In this document: one piece after another, positions 16,189 to 23,070 of the stretch | Numbering within the stretch: position 1 is the first letter of the stretch | How the letters are laid out: every line of letters starts with the position of its first letter | DNA from: Draconibacterium orientale | GTDB lineage: Bacteria > Bacteroidota > Bacteroidia > Bacteroidales > UBA1556 | DNA: 24,245 nucleotides | Reading direction: 5' to 3' | NCBI GenBank assembly: GCA_022736595.1 | Contig: DZDC01000017.1 | Location: 1 to 24,245 of the forward strand | Position numbers and translations under genes: made by a program | The notes under the pieces: model-generated | Told to the model about the DNA's origin: nothing | What the model saw: the letters and a program-made list of their open reading frames with translations, nothing else | The model's database searches: none

Positions 16189-16881
16189 ATGGAAAACACA
16201 GCCGATAGAGAAAAGCTCATACAATTGCTTGCCACAAAATCAAGCACCAAATACAAAGCCTTTGACCATACCTTTGAGGCAATGCGAAAAATAAAGGCCA
16301 TCCTAAAAACCTTTGAAAAGGAGTTGATGATGCAGGTAGGCCAAGAAAACTCAAATATTTCGATCCAATATACCGAACGCGGAGATTATGAAGCCGAGCT
16401 CAAAGTTGCTGCTGATCTTATCGTTTTTTCGATGCACACCAATATTTTTGAGTTTCCAAAGGCCCATAGCTTAATGCAAACTGGTTATATTAAAGAAAAC
16501 TCATTGAGATCCTATTCTGGCGTAATCAATATCTATAATTTCTTAGCCGACTCCTTTAAATTTAATAGGATGAACGATGTGGGATACCTCATTGGACGAA
16601 TCTTCATTAATAGCGAAAACCACATTATCGTGGAAGGAAAGCGACAACTTGGATTTCTTTACAATGACTTTAGCAGCCAACTAGCCGATCAAGAATTATT
16701 GAAAAAGGTAGTGGAGTCGGCCCTCTTGTACAGTGTAGAATTTGATTTATTGGTTCCACCTTTTGAAGATGTGAAAATGGTAAGCGTTTTAGAAATGAAT
16801 CAGATCAATTCTACCATCAGCCTAAAGACTGGTAAACGACTGGGATTCAACTACAAAGCTGGCAATATTGAATTGAAGTAA
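16189..16881 (+). CDS. Uncharacterised soluble protein
   Basis: I do not recognise this 230-residue protein beyond an impression that similar hypothetical proteins occur in Bacteroidota. It has no signal peptide and no membrane helix. The N-terminal 45 residues look helical and charged (KAFDHTFEAMRKIKAILKTF). A middle part contains the patterns VAADLIVFSMHTNIFEFP and SYSGVINIYNFLADSFKFNR, and the C-terminal part reads as mixed strand and helix (SVEFDLLVPPFEDVKM). No catalytic or binding motif is obvious. The ATG is supported by a good -33/-7 promoter 19 bases upstream. The gene has no evident operon partner: the next element downstream is tRNA-Glu with its own promoter. Confidence 0.7.
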   Translation: MENTADREKLIQLLATKSSTKYKAFDHTFEAMRKIKAILKTFEKELMMQVGQENSNISIQYTERGDYEAELKVAADLIVFSMHTNIFEFPKAHSLMQTGYIKENSLRSYSGVINIYNFLADSFKFNRMNDVGYLIGRIFINSENHIIVEGKRQLGFLYNDFSSQLADQELLKKVVESALLYSVEFDLLVPPFEDVKMVSVLEMNQINSTISLKTGKRLGFNYKAGNIELK

Positions 16882-16908
16882 TTTTTTTTGATTTTTTTCT
16901 AAAAATAT

Positions 16909-16938
16909 TTTGCAGAATAAAAATATGCTGTATCTTTG
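16909..16938 (+). promoter_or_regulatory. Promoter of tRNA-Glu and rpsT
   Basis: TTTG at 16909-16912 is followed after 18 bases by TATCTTTG at 16931-16938. The leader to the tRNA contains a small hairpin with arms AGGAAC and GTTCCT (about 16952-16967). No other -7 match lies between the tRNA and rpsT. Confidence 0.7.
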
Positions 16939-16974
16939 CAGTCCGAAAATAAGGAACAAAAGTTCCTACAAAAC

Positions 16975-17046
16975 GGTCCGTTCGTCTAGGGGTTAGGACG
17001 TCAGGTTTTCATCCTGGTAACAGGGGTTCGATTCCCCTACGGACTG
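16975..17046 (+). tRNA. tRNA-Glu (anticodon UUC)
   Basis: A 72-base cloverleaf can be drawn: acceptor arms GGTCCGT and ACGGACT (first pair G-U) with discriminator G17046; D-arm TCGTCTAGGGGTTAGGA; anticodon arm TCAGG-TTTTCAT-CCTGG with TTC at 17008-17010; T-arm AGGGGTTCGATTCCCCT. The CCA end is not encoded (CTTT follows). It reads Glu codons and lies 34 bases upstream of rpsT on the same strand. Confidence 0.97.
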
Positions 17047-17080
17047 CTTTCTTTATTTAAACATTTAACGAATTAATTTT

Positions 17081-17332
17081 ATGGCTAATCATAAATCTTC
17101 GATCAAAAGAATTAGAACTTCTGAAAAAAGAAGAGTAGAAAACCGTTACTTTGCACGCACCATGCGTTCTTTTATCCGTAAGTTCCGTAGCCTTACCGAC
17201 AAAAGCGAAGCCACTTCATCTCTACCTAAAGTTGTTTCTCTTATCGATAAAAATGCTAAACGTGGCATCATCCACAAAAACAAAGCTGCTAATCTCAAAT
17301 CGAAATTGACACGCTTTATTACGCATTTATAA
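17081..17332 (+). CDS. rpsT: 30S ribosomal protein S20
   Basis: S20 is a primary 16S rRNA-binding protein of the small subunit. The 83-residue, strongly basic, helical protein has the family start MANHKSSIKRIRTSEKRR and the C-terminal KRGIIHKNKAANLKSKL segment, at the usual length. It lies 34 bases after tRNA-Glu with no intervening promoter, so both are probably made from the promoter at 16909-16938. A strong terminator follows 17 bases after the stop. Confidence 0.97.
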   Translation: MANHKSSIKRIRTSEKRRVENRYFARTMRSFIRKFRSLTDKSEATSSLPKVVSLIDKNAKRGIIHKNKAANLKSKLTRFITHL

Positions 17333-17349
17333 TAGAAAATATTTTAATT

Positions 17350-17373
17350 AACCGGCTTTGGCCGGTTTTTTTT
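17350..17373 (+). terminator. Rho-independent terminator of rpsT
   Basis: AACCGGC at 17350-17356 pairs with GCCGGTT at 17361-17367 around a 4-base loop and runs into eight T (17366-17373). The GC-rich stem stands out from its AT-rich surroundings. Confidence 0.93.
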
Positions 17374-17438
17374 TGCTCAAAAATTACCTCAAGCGCATTA
17401 TTTGCATCTTCACAACTGCATTATCATTGCTATTTCAT

Positions 17439-17446
17439 TACTTTTG
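17439..17446 (+). promoter_or_regulatory. -7 promoter box for GWxTD gene
   Basis: TACTTTTG matches TAnnTTTG, 38 bases upstream of the ATG at 17485 and downstream of the rpsT terminator. No -33 box at normal spacing. Confidence 0.5.
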
Positions 17447-17484
17447 TAGCCAATCCCAATCAATAATTCAAATACGTTGGCGCC

Positions 17485-18960
17485 ATGAAAACCCATCATT
17501 ATATTTACCTCGTTTTATCACTTCTATTTTCCTTTTTACATCTCCATGCCCAAGGTCAAAATCTAAAAGCTCATCTAGAGCTCGGCTTTTTTAATAGTCC
17601 TGTGGATGGCTCCTATGTCGAAGCTCAGTTTGCAATAGAAGCCAACAGCTTAGAATGGAAGAAAGTAGGTTCAAAATTCCAATCTGAAACCGAACTCAAC
17701 TTCATCATTCTAAAGGATTCACTGGTTGTCAATTTTGCAAAGGAGTTGATTAAAAACCAATTGGACTCGGCACAAAAAAATCCCAATTTGATGCTCTTTC
17801 ATGGGGTAAGATTAGCTCTTCCTTCAGGCGATTATAATGTACTTGTAAAACTTGACGATTTAAACGATAGCACCTCCAGCGAATTTATTCCTACCTCCAT
17901 CAAAGTACCCAACTACGAAGGATACAATTTATCCAGCGTATTATTATTTACAAAATTCTCAAAAGAGGAAGGCAATACCATCAATCATCGATCAGGATAT
18001 TTAATAGAACGGGACATTTTTCATCTATATGGAGCAAAAGATACTGTGGTTTACTTTTATTCGGAACTATATCAAAACTCAATAAAAGCGGATACTTTAG
18101 GCAAAAAGTACTTAAAATGGAGCCTTCAAAATCTTGAAACAGGAGCCATAGAGCCAAACACCACCAGCGTTTTGCCCATTAAAAGCGATCAACTGGTTAC
18201 AGTTTTTTCCAAGCCTGTAAACCTTAAGGAGTTAAGCACCGGAATTTACGGTCTCAATTTAGAAGTCGTCAATTCGAAAAACAATATTATTTGTTCTGAA
18301 AGTGTCCGTTTTCAAGTGATTGGCAAAACTCCTTTGCTCTCAGAGGAAGAAATTAGAAAAACACAGATTTCACAAACCTTTGCCAGCGATATTCACGGTG
18401 TAGATACTTTATTGGAACTGATATCCTCGTTTAGACCCATTTCAAGCCAACAAGAAAAAGATTTTGCTCAATCCTTAAGAAGGGAGAACAACGAAATGTT
18501 TTTACAACAATATGTGTATCATTTTTGGGCCAAACGCAATCCCCTTGATCCCATGTCGAGCTTTATCGGTTATATTGATGAAGTAGAAAAGGTAAACAAA
18601 GCTTACGGAAACCGCATCGTTCATGGGTACGACACCGACCGAGGAAGAGTCTATTTACAATATGGAGCTCCCAATACCATTGTTAAAGAAGGTAATGACC
18701 CACAAGCCTACCCTTACGAAATATGGCATTACTATTCGGTGAGAGGCCAGTCCAACATACGATTTATATTTAGTAATACCGACTTAGCAACCAATGATTT
18801 TCGACTGATTCATTCCACAGCCACAGGCGAGGTTTATGATCCAAGATGGAGGTTGCAACTTCGCAAACGGAATGAAGGCTATCAATCGATTGACGAAAAT
18901 GGAAATACCGAAGACGACTGGGGAAGTCAATTTAATAAATATTTTGAAGACCCAAGATAA
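17485..18960 (+). CDS. GWxTD domain-containing exported protein
   Basis: The 491-residue protein begins with a signal peptide (MKTHHYIYLVLSLLFSFLHLHA, then QGQN). The N-terminal region is strand-rich; the C-terminal part (about 345-450) matches the GWxTD domain: FWAKRNPLDP, a helix with EVEKVNKAYGNR, then GYDTDRGRVYLQYGAP and YPYEIWHYY. The naming motif here is GYDTD (381-385), with Tyr in place of the usual Trp. GWxTD proteins are common in Bacteroidota and their function is not known. The ATG gives a proper signal peptide and follows a -7 box. No operon partner is evident. Confidence 0.88.
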   Translation: MKTHHYIYLVLSLLFSFLHLHAQGQNLKAHLELGFFNSPVDGSYVEAQFAIEANSLEWKKVGSKFQSETELNFIILKDSLVVNFAKELIKNQLDSAQKNPNLMLFHGVRLALPSGDYNVLVKLDDLNDSTSSEFIPTSIKVPNYEGYNLSSVLLFTKFSKEEGNTINHRSGYLIERDIFHLYGAKDTVVYFYSELYQNSIKADTLGKKYLKWSLQNLETGAIEPNTTSVLPIKSDQLVTVFSKPVNLKELSTGIYGLNLEVVNSKNNIICSESVRFQVIGKTPLLSEEEIRKTQISQTFASDIHGVDTLLELISSFRPISSQQEKDFAQSLRRENNEMFLQQYVYHFWAKRNPLDPMSSFIGYIDEVEKVNKAYGNRIVHGYDTDRGRVYLQYGAPNTIVKEGNDPQAYPYEIWHYYSVRGQSNIRFIFSNTDLATNDFRLIHSTATGEVYDPRWRLQLRKRNEGYQSIDENGNTEDDWGSQFNKYFEDPR

Positions 18961-19105
18961 TTATATTAAATTGATATAGTTATCTTTACAAATTTGTATC
19001 TCTCAAAATTCAAGAGCCTCAAGGCCAATTTCACCTCTGAATTATCACCGCCTTAAGAACTATAAAAAGAACCCAATGTCAATTCTCGAAATCAAATCGA
19101 TTTCC

Positions 19106-19113
19106 TATATTTG
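19106..19113 (+). promoter_or_regulatory. -7 promoter box for GT2 gene
   Basis: TATATTTG matches TAnnTTTG. It overlaps the in-frame TTG at 19111, so that codon cannot be the start if this box is used, and it puts the transcript start about 12 bases before the TTG at 19132. The rest of the 18961-19131 gap shows only a weak AT-rich inverted repeat just after the GWxTD stop. Confidence 0.5.
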
Positions 19114-19131
19114 CCCATTAAATTAATTGTC

Positions 19132-20166
19132 TTGAATCAATCTTATTCTATAAAAGTAGCGGTTGTAATTCTCAATTGGAATGGTAAAAAATTTCTTGAG
19201 AAATTTCTTCCATCGGTTGTTAAATATAGCCATGGCGCAGAAGTAATAATTGCCGACAATCAATCAAGTGACGATTCAGTAGATTTTCTTAAAACCCATT
19301 ATCCCCAGCTTCGACTGATCCAAAATCCTAAAAATAATGGATATGCAGGTGGCTATAATGAGGCATTAGCTCATATTGATGCAGAATATTTTATTTTATT
19401 AAATAGCGACATCGAAGTTACTGACAATTGGGTAATGCCCATAATTAATCGGATGGATGAAGACCCCACCATTGGAGCTGCTCAACCTAAATTAAGATCA
19501 TATTTCCAGCAAGAAGAATTTGAATATGCTGGAGCCATGGGAGGTTATATTGATAAATACGGCTATCCTTTTTGTGCAGGTCGGATATTTGCAAATTTAG
19601 AAGTGGATCGCGGTCAATATGACCAAGAACGAGAGGTTTTTTGGGCCTCAGGAGCAGCCATGTTTGTGCGTTCGTCGGCTTTTAGAGAGGTGGGAGGATT
19701 GGATAACGACTTCTTTGCTCACATGGAGGAAATCGATTTTTGTTGGAGACTCAAACTGGCTGGATATAAAGTAATGGCCTACCCTCAAAGCACTGTTTTT
19801 CATGTGGGCGGAGGAACATTACCTAAAAACTCATCGCGCAAAACCTATTTAAACTTCAGAAATAACTTTTCTTTACTTTTCAAAAATTTACCTGCCCATC
19901 GGTTAACAAAGGTATTTATTGCACGACTGTTTTTGGATGGAGTTGCGGGACTTAGGTTTCTCACTGAAGGTCATTACCAAGATACATGGGCTGTTATTAG
20001 AGCGCACATTTACTTCTATACCCACATCCATCAACTCCTTAGAAAAAGGAAAAACAGGAAGTTAATTCCTGTTTCCAATATTTATCAAAAGAATATTGTT
20101 TTCAAACACTTTCTTTCAAAGCTCGACCAGTTTTCGCAACTTGATGAGTCTGACTTTTCAAAGTAG
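19132..20166 (+). CDS. Glycosyltransferase family 2 (rhamnosyltransferase-like)
   Basis: The 344-residue protein is a GT-A fold family 2 glycosyltransferase. It opens VAVVILNWNGKKFLEKFLPS, then has VIIADNQSSDDS, the metal/nucleotide-sugar motif LNSDIE (Asp93), a WASGAAMFVR acceptor segment, and MEEIDFCWRLKLAGYKV (198-214) with the catalytic acidic pair. This pattern resembles WbbL-type rhamnosyltransferases, but the sugar is not certain. The C-terminal 90 residues are basic with one or two possible amphipathic helices that could touch the membrane. TTG at 19132 is chosen over TTG 19111, which lies inside the -7 box. It likely acts in polysaccharide or LPS synthesis. It ends 18 bases from the convergent FKBP gene. 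Confidence 0.87.
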   Translation: MNQSYSIKVAVVILNWNGKKFLEKFLPSVVKYSHGAEVIIADNQSSDDSVDFLKTHYPQLRLIQNPKNNGYAGGYNEALAHIDAEYFILLNSDIEVTDNWVMPIINRMDEDPTIGAAQPKLRSYFQQEEFEYAGAMGGYIDKYGYPFCAGRIFANLEVDRGQYDQEREVFWASGAAMFVRSSAFREVGGLDNDFFAHMEEIDFCWRLKLAGYKVMAYPQSTVFHVGGGTLPKNSSRKTYLNFRNNFSLLFKNLPAHRLTKVFIARLFLDGVAGLRFLTEGHYQDTWAVIRAHIYFYTHIHQLLRKRKNRKLIPVSNIYQKNIVFKHFLSKLDQFSQLDESDFSK

Positions 20167-20184
20167 AGAAAAGTTGCTAGCCCT

Positions 20185-21384
20185 TTATAAACCCGACTTA
20201 CCCTTTTTCACCTTTTTAATTACGATATTGAACTTCAGATTGGCTTTTGGAGGTACAATTGGATTTCGTCCTGCTTCGCCGTAAGCCAGTTCGTAGGGTA
20301 TAAGAAGCTGAAAGCGATCTCCTTCTTTGAAAAGTAATAAACTTTGATCCAAACCTTTGATCACATTGCCAGAGGCCACTGTAAAATACAATAAATCGTT
20401 GCGATCGTAGCTGGCGTCGAACACATATCCATCTTCAAACATAGCCATATATTCAATTCCAACTGTATCGAAAGGATGTACCGGAGTTCCTTTAGCAATG
20501 CTATCTAACATAATATATTTCACTCCATTGGGTAGCGACACGGTATCTTTTCCAAGGGTTGAAAAATCAGGATAATTTACTTTTTCTATGGCCAATAATT
20601 CCACATCAAATATCAAATCGCTCTTGGGAGGAATTGGAGCTCTTCCAGCCTCACCATAACCTAAAGAATAAGGAATTAATAAACGACGCTTCTCCCCTAC
20701 CATCATTCCTTCAAAAGCCAAATCCCAACCTTTAATCACGCGTTTGCGTCCAATGGTAAATTCAAACGGTTGGTCGGTATCGAAGGATGAATCGAAAACG
20801 CGTCCATCGGTAAAATAACCTGAATAATGGGCTGTAACTTTATCATTTCTTTGTGCGGCTGGTCCACTCCCTTTAGCCACAATAATGTATCGAAGGCCTT
20901 CTGCGCCCTTGATGGTATCAAGCTTTGCAACATTGTAGGGTTTAAAAGCTGATTTAAGTTTCACCAATTTTACAGTAAAAAATAAGGTACTATTGGGTTT
21001 GATGGTTCCCATATCACGTTCACCGTAGGCCAAATTTGCAGGAATTTCAAAATAAGCGGAGTCGCCTTCGTGCATCAGTGCTATACCTTCTTCCCAACCT
21101 TTTATCACTTGACCTTTGCCAAGAGCAAAAGTGATGGGCATTTGTCGGGCATAGGATTGATCAAAAATAGTTCCGTCAGCAAGTTTGCCCACATAATGAA
21201 CCGATACCTGATCTCCACTATCGGCTTTAACCGCTTTGGAATTATAGATATAGAAAGTGTATTTCAATCCGCTTTCAGAGGTGTATTGTTTTTTGGTTTT
21301 GATTTTTACTTGCTTTTGAGCACTTAAACTTAAGCTACTCATTATCAATAAACTTACCAGAAGAAAATAGGTAGTAACTTTCAT
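20185..21384 (-). CDS. Exported triple-domain FKBP-type peptidyl-prolyl isomerase
   Basis: The 399-residue protein has a signal peptide (MKVTTYFLLVSLLIMSSLSLSA) and three FKBP domains, about residues 39-143, 163-266 and 286-393. FKBPs catalyse cis-trans isomerisation of X-Pro bonds and act as foldases. Domains 1 and 2 keep the pocket residues (VHYVGKLADGTIFDQS...QVIKGWEEG; AHYSGYFTDGRVFDSS...RVIKGWDLA). Domain 3 has VIKGL instead of VIKGW, losing the pocket Trp. The ATG at 21384 is chosen because it starts the signal peptide; an upstream in-frame ATG at 21441 lies within the terminator of the neighbouring FKBP gene. No lipobox is present, so it should be periplasmic. No -7 box was found upstream. 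Confidence 0.92.
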   Translation of the reverse strand: MKVTTYFLLVSLLIMSSLSLSAQKQVKIKTKKQYTSESGLKYTFYIYNSKAVKADSGDQVSVHYVGKLADGTIFDQSYARQMPITFALGKGQVIKGWEEGIALMHEGDSAYFEIPANLAYGERDMGTIKPNSTLFFTVKLVKLKSAFKPYNVAKLDTIKGAEGLRYIIVAKGSGPAAQRNDKVTAHYSGYFTDGRVFDSSFDTDQPFEFTIGRKRVIKGWDLAFEGMMVGEKRRLLIPYSLGYGEAGRAPIPPKSDLIFDVELLAIEKVNYPDFSTLGKDTVSLPNGVKYIMLDSIAKGTPVHPFDTVGIEYMAMFEDGYVFDASYDRNDLLYFTVASGNVIKGLDQSLLLFKEGDRFQLLIPYELAYGEAGRNPIVPPKANLKFNIVIKKVKKGKSGL

Positions 21385-21409
21385 AATTCTACATTTATTT
21401 GTATAAAAA

Positions 21410-21445
21410 AACCATGAGCAATTTTCTTTAAAACTACTCATGGTT
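21410..21445 (-). terminator. Terminator of the FKBP lipoprotein gene
   Basis: AACCATGAG (21410-21418) pairs perfectly with CTCATGGTT (21437-21445) around an 18-base loop; on the minus strand it runs into a U tract (A run 21405-21411 on the plus strand). It lies 18 bases past the stop of the upstream FKBP gene and separates the two FKBP genes. Confidence 0.8.
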
Positions 21446-21463
21446 ATTCTATCTTCGATGATA

Positions 21464-22801
21464 TTATTTCACTATTTCTAACAACTCCACTTCAAAAACT
21501 AAAGTTGCGTAGGGAGGAATCATTCCACCAGCGCCGTTGGCACCATAGGCGATTTCTGAAGGAATAATCAGTTTGGCTTTTTGTCCAATAGACATTAAAG
21601 CAACTCCTTCGTCCCAACCTTTGATAACGCCACCTTGACCCAAAGTAAACTCAAAAGGCTCTTTGCGATCTACTGAAGAGTCAAACTTGGTTCCATTGAG
21701 TAAATAACCAGTGTAATGAACTTTCACTTTTTGACCAGCAGTTGGCTTTGTACCATTTCCTGCATTTTCGCTTATGAAAATTAAACCTGAAGCGGTAGGT
21801 TTGGTGGTAATTTTATTGGTAGCTAAGTATTTTTTAAGTTCTACCCCTTCTTTAGCAGCAGCTTCTTTAGCTTCTTTGTCCTTTTTGGCTTGCATTTCTT
21901 CAGCAGAAACAACTTTAATAAGCTCTACTTCAAATACTAAAGTTGCAAATGGGGGAATATATCCACGCATTCCTTGATCGCCAAAGGCAAGGTTAAATGG
22001 CACGATGAAAGTAGCTTTTTCACCTTCTTTCATTTTGTTGAGTCCGGCTTCAAAACCAACGCCAAGTTGGCCAGTTCCTACTTCAAAATCAACAGGTTTG
22101 CCTTCGTTATAGGTATTGATGAACTCCATACCTTGGGGTCCAATAACTTTGGCAATCACATTAAAATTAGCAATACTTCCAGTGGTTGGAGTTTTACCTT
22201 TTCCAGGTTTATTTGATTTGAAGAAAATTCCTGAAGGATCAGTTTCCATTTGCAAGTTATTGGCTTTAATATACTCATCAATGACGGTAACTTCAGCGGC
22301 CAATTGTTCTTGCATCACTTTTTGACGTTCTTCTTCAATTTGTTTTTGATTACGAATTTTCACCATTTTAACATCCAAAAAGAAGAAAGAACCGCTATCG
22401 AGAAGTTCTGGAGCGGGTGAACCCACTGTTTTTTGGAAAAATGAATCGGTGCTGATAACGAAAGTAGCGCTATCACCTTCACTCATAAGGCTTAAGCCAG
22501 AGTAAATATCACCAACATAAGTAGAAGCCATAATAGGCAATTCAAAAGGAACTCCAGCTTGACTATTGCTAAAAACAGTATCCTTACCGTCCTTTGTATA
22601 ACGATATACCATGTAGGTAGATACAATATCACCCACATGTGGCTTTAAAGTATCTTCACTTGTGGAGTGAAATTTATAGTATAAACCGTCATCAGTTTGG
22701 CTGAATCCAGGGTATAAATCATCTTTACAGCTAACCATAAAAATGAAACTCAACGACAACACACTAAGTGTTAATGCTTTAATGCTAATTTTAAAGTTCA
22801 T
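21464..22801 (-). CDS. FKBP-type peptidyl-prolyl isomerase lipoprotein with three FKBP domains
   Basis: The 445-residue product has a lipoprotein signal ending FMVSC (Cys25). Three FKBP-like domains follow, about 38-149, 190-297 and 338-445. Only the third keeps the full pocket (VHYTGYLLNGTKFDSS, FEFTLGQG, VIKGWDEG, AYGANGAGGMIPP); the first two are degenerate, lacking the Tyr-Phe-Asp and Trp positions, and may have a structural or substrate-holding role. The domains are joined by charged, probably helical linkers (about 150-183 with EEERQKVMQEQ; about 298-330 with AEEMQAKKDKEAKEAAAKEG). It probably acts as a surface- or periplasm-facing foldase. GldI, a gliding-motility FKBP lipoprotein, is a known relative in this phylum, but this gene cannot be equated with it from the sequence alone. 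Confidence 0.9.
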   Translation of the reverse strand: MNFKISIKALTLSVLSLSFIFMVSCKDDLYPGFSQTDDGLYYKFHSTSEDTLKPHVGDIVSTYMVYRYTKDGKDTVFSNSQAGVPFELPIMASTYVGDIYSGLSLMSEGDSATFVISTDSFFQKTVGSPAPELLDSGSFFFLDVKMVKIRNQKQIEEERQKVMQEQLAAEVTVIDEYIKANNLQMETDPSGIFFKSNKPGKGKTPTTGSIANFNVIAKVIGPQGMEFINTYNEGKPVDFEVGTGQLGVGFEAGLNKMKEGEKATFIVPFNLAFGDQGMRGYIPPFATLVFEVELIKVVSAEEMQAKKDKEAKEAAAKEGVELKKYLATNKITTKPTASGLIFISENAGNGTKPTAGQKVKVHYTGYLLNGTKFDSSVDRKEPFEFTLGQGGVIKGWDEGVALMSIGQKAKLIIPSEIAYGANGAGGMIPPYATLVFEVELLEIVK

Positions 22802-22833
22802 ATTGATAATAGATTATTTTTAAAAATTAGCTG

Positions 22834-22841
22834 CAAATGTA
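22834..22841 (-). promoter_or_regulatory. -7 promoter box for FKBP lipoprotein gene
   Basis: Minus-strand TACATTTG matches TAnnTTTG, 32 bases upstream of the ATG at 22801. No -33 box at normal spacing. The rest of 22842-23015 shows nothing recognisable. Confidence 0.45.
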
Positions 22842-23011
22842 TGATTTAATTTATCAACTCTGCCTTAATTATTTGCTTCGATTTCAAAAAATTAACATTT
22901 TTTCTAAAACAGCGCTGTCAAATAAAAAGTCTAAGATTCCAGTCCGCAAACTTTCGGAAGTAGGGAGGAATATTTAGCAAAAAAGGTTAGTCGGACAAGG
23001 GTGCTTTTTTA

Positions 23012-23052
23012 TAAAAAAAAGAGGCTGCTCAAAACTTATTGAACAGCCTCTA
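23012..23052 (-). terminator. Terminator of the ribonucleotide reductase gene (repeated motif)
   Basis: GAGGCTGCTCAA (23021-23032) pairs with TTGAACAGCCTC (23039-23050) with one mismatch around a 6-base loop. An A run at 23012-23020 gives the U tract on the minus strand. It lies 18 bases past the stop of the gene at 23071. Its arms are nearly the same as those of the hairpin at 10171-10215. Confidence 0.88.
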
Positions 23053-23070
23053 CATTTTTTGAGTTGGGAT

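Noticed and set aside
16882..16905. T-rich stretch after the gene at 16189 as a terminator
   Set aside because: There are long T runs but no hairpin stem before them.
17358..17594. A 78-codon plus-strand frame overlapping the rpsT terminator and the GWxTD start
   Set aside because: It begins inside the terminator loop and is in a different frame from the clear signal peptide of the GWxTD gene.
21070..21327. An 85-codon plus-strand frame across the FKBP gene
   Set aside because: Antisense to a well-defined FKBP domain; no start or promoter support.
21385..21441. N-terminal extension of the exported FKBP
   Set aside because: It overlaps the terminator of the upstream gene and would bury the signal peptide.
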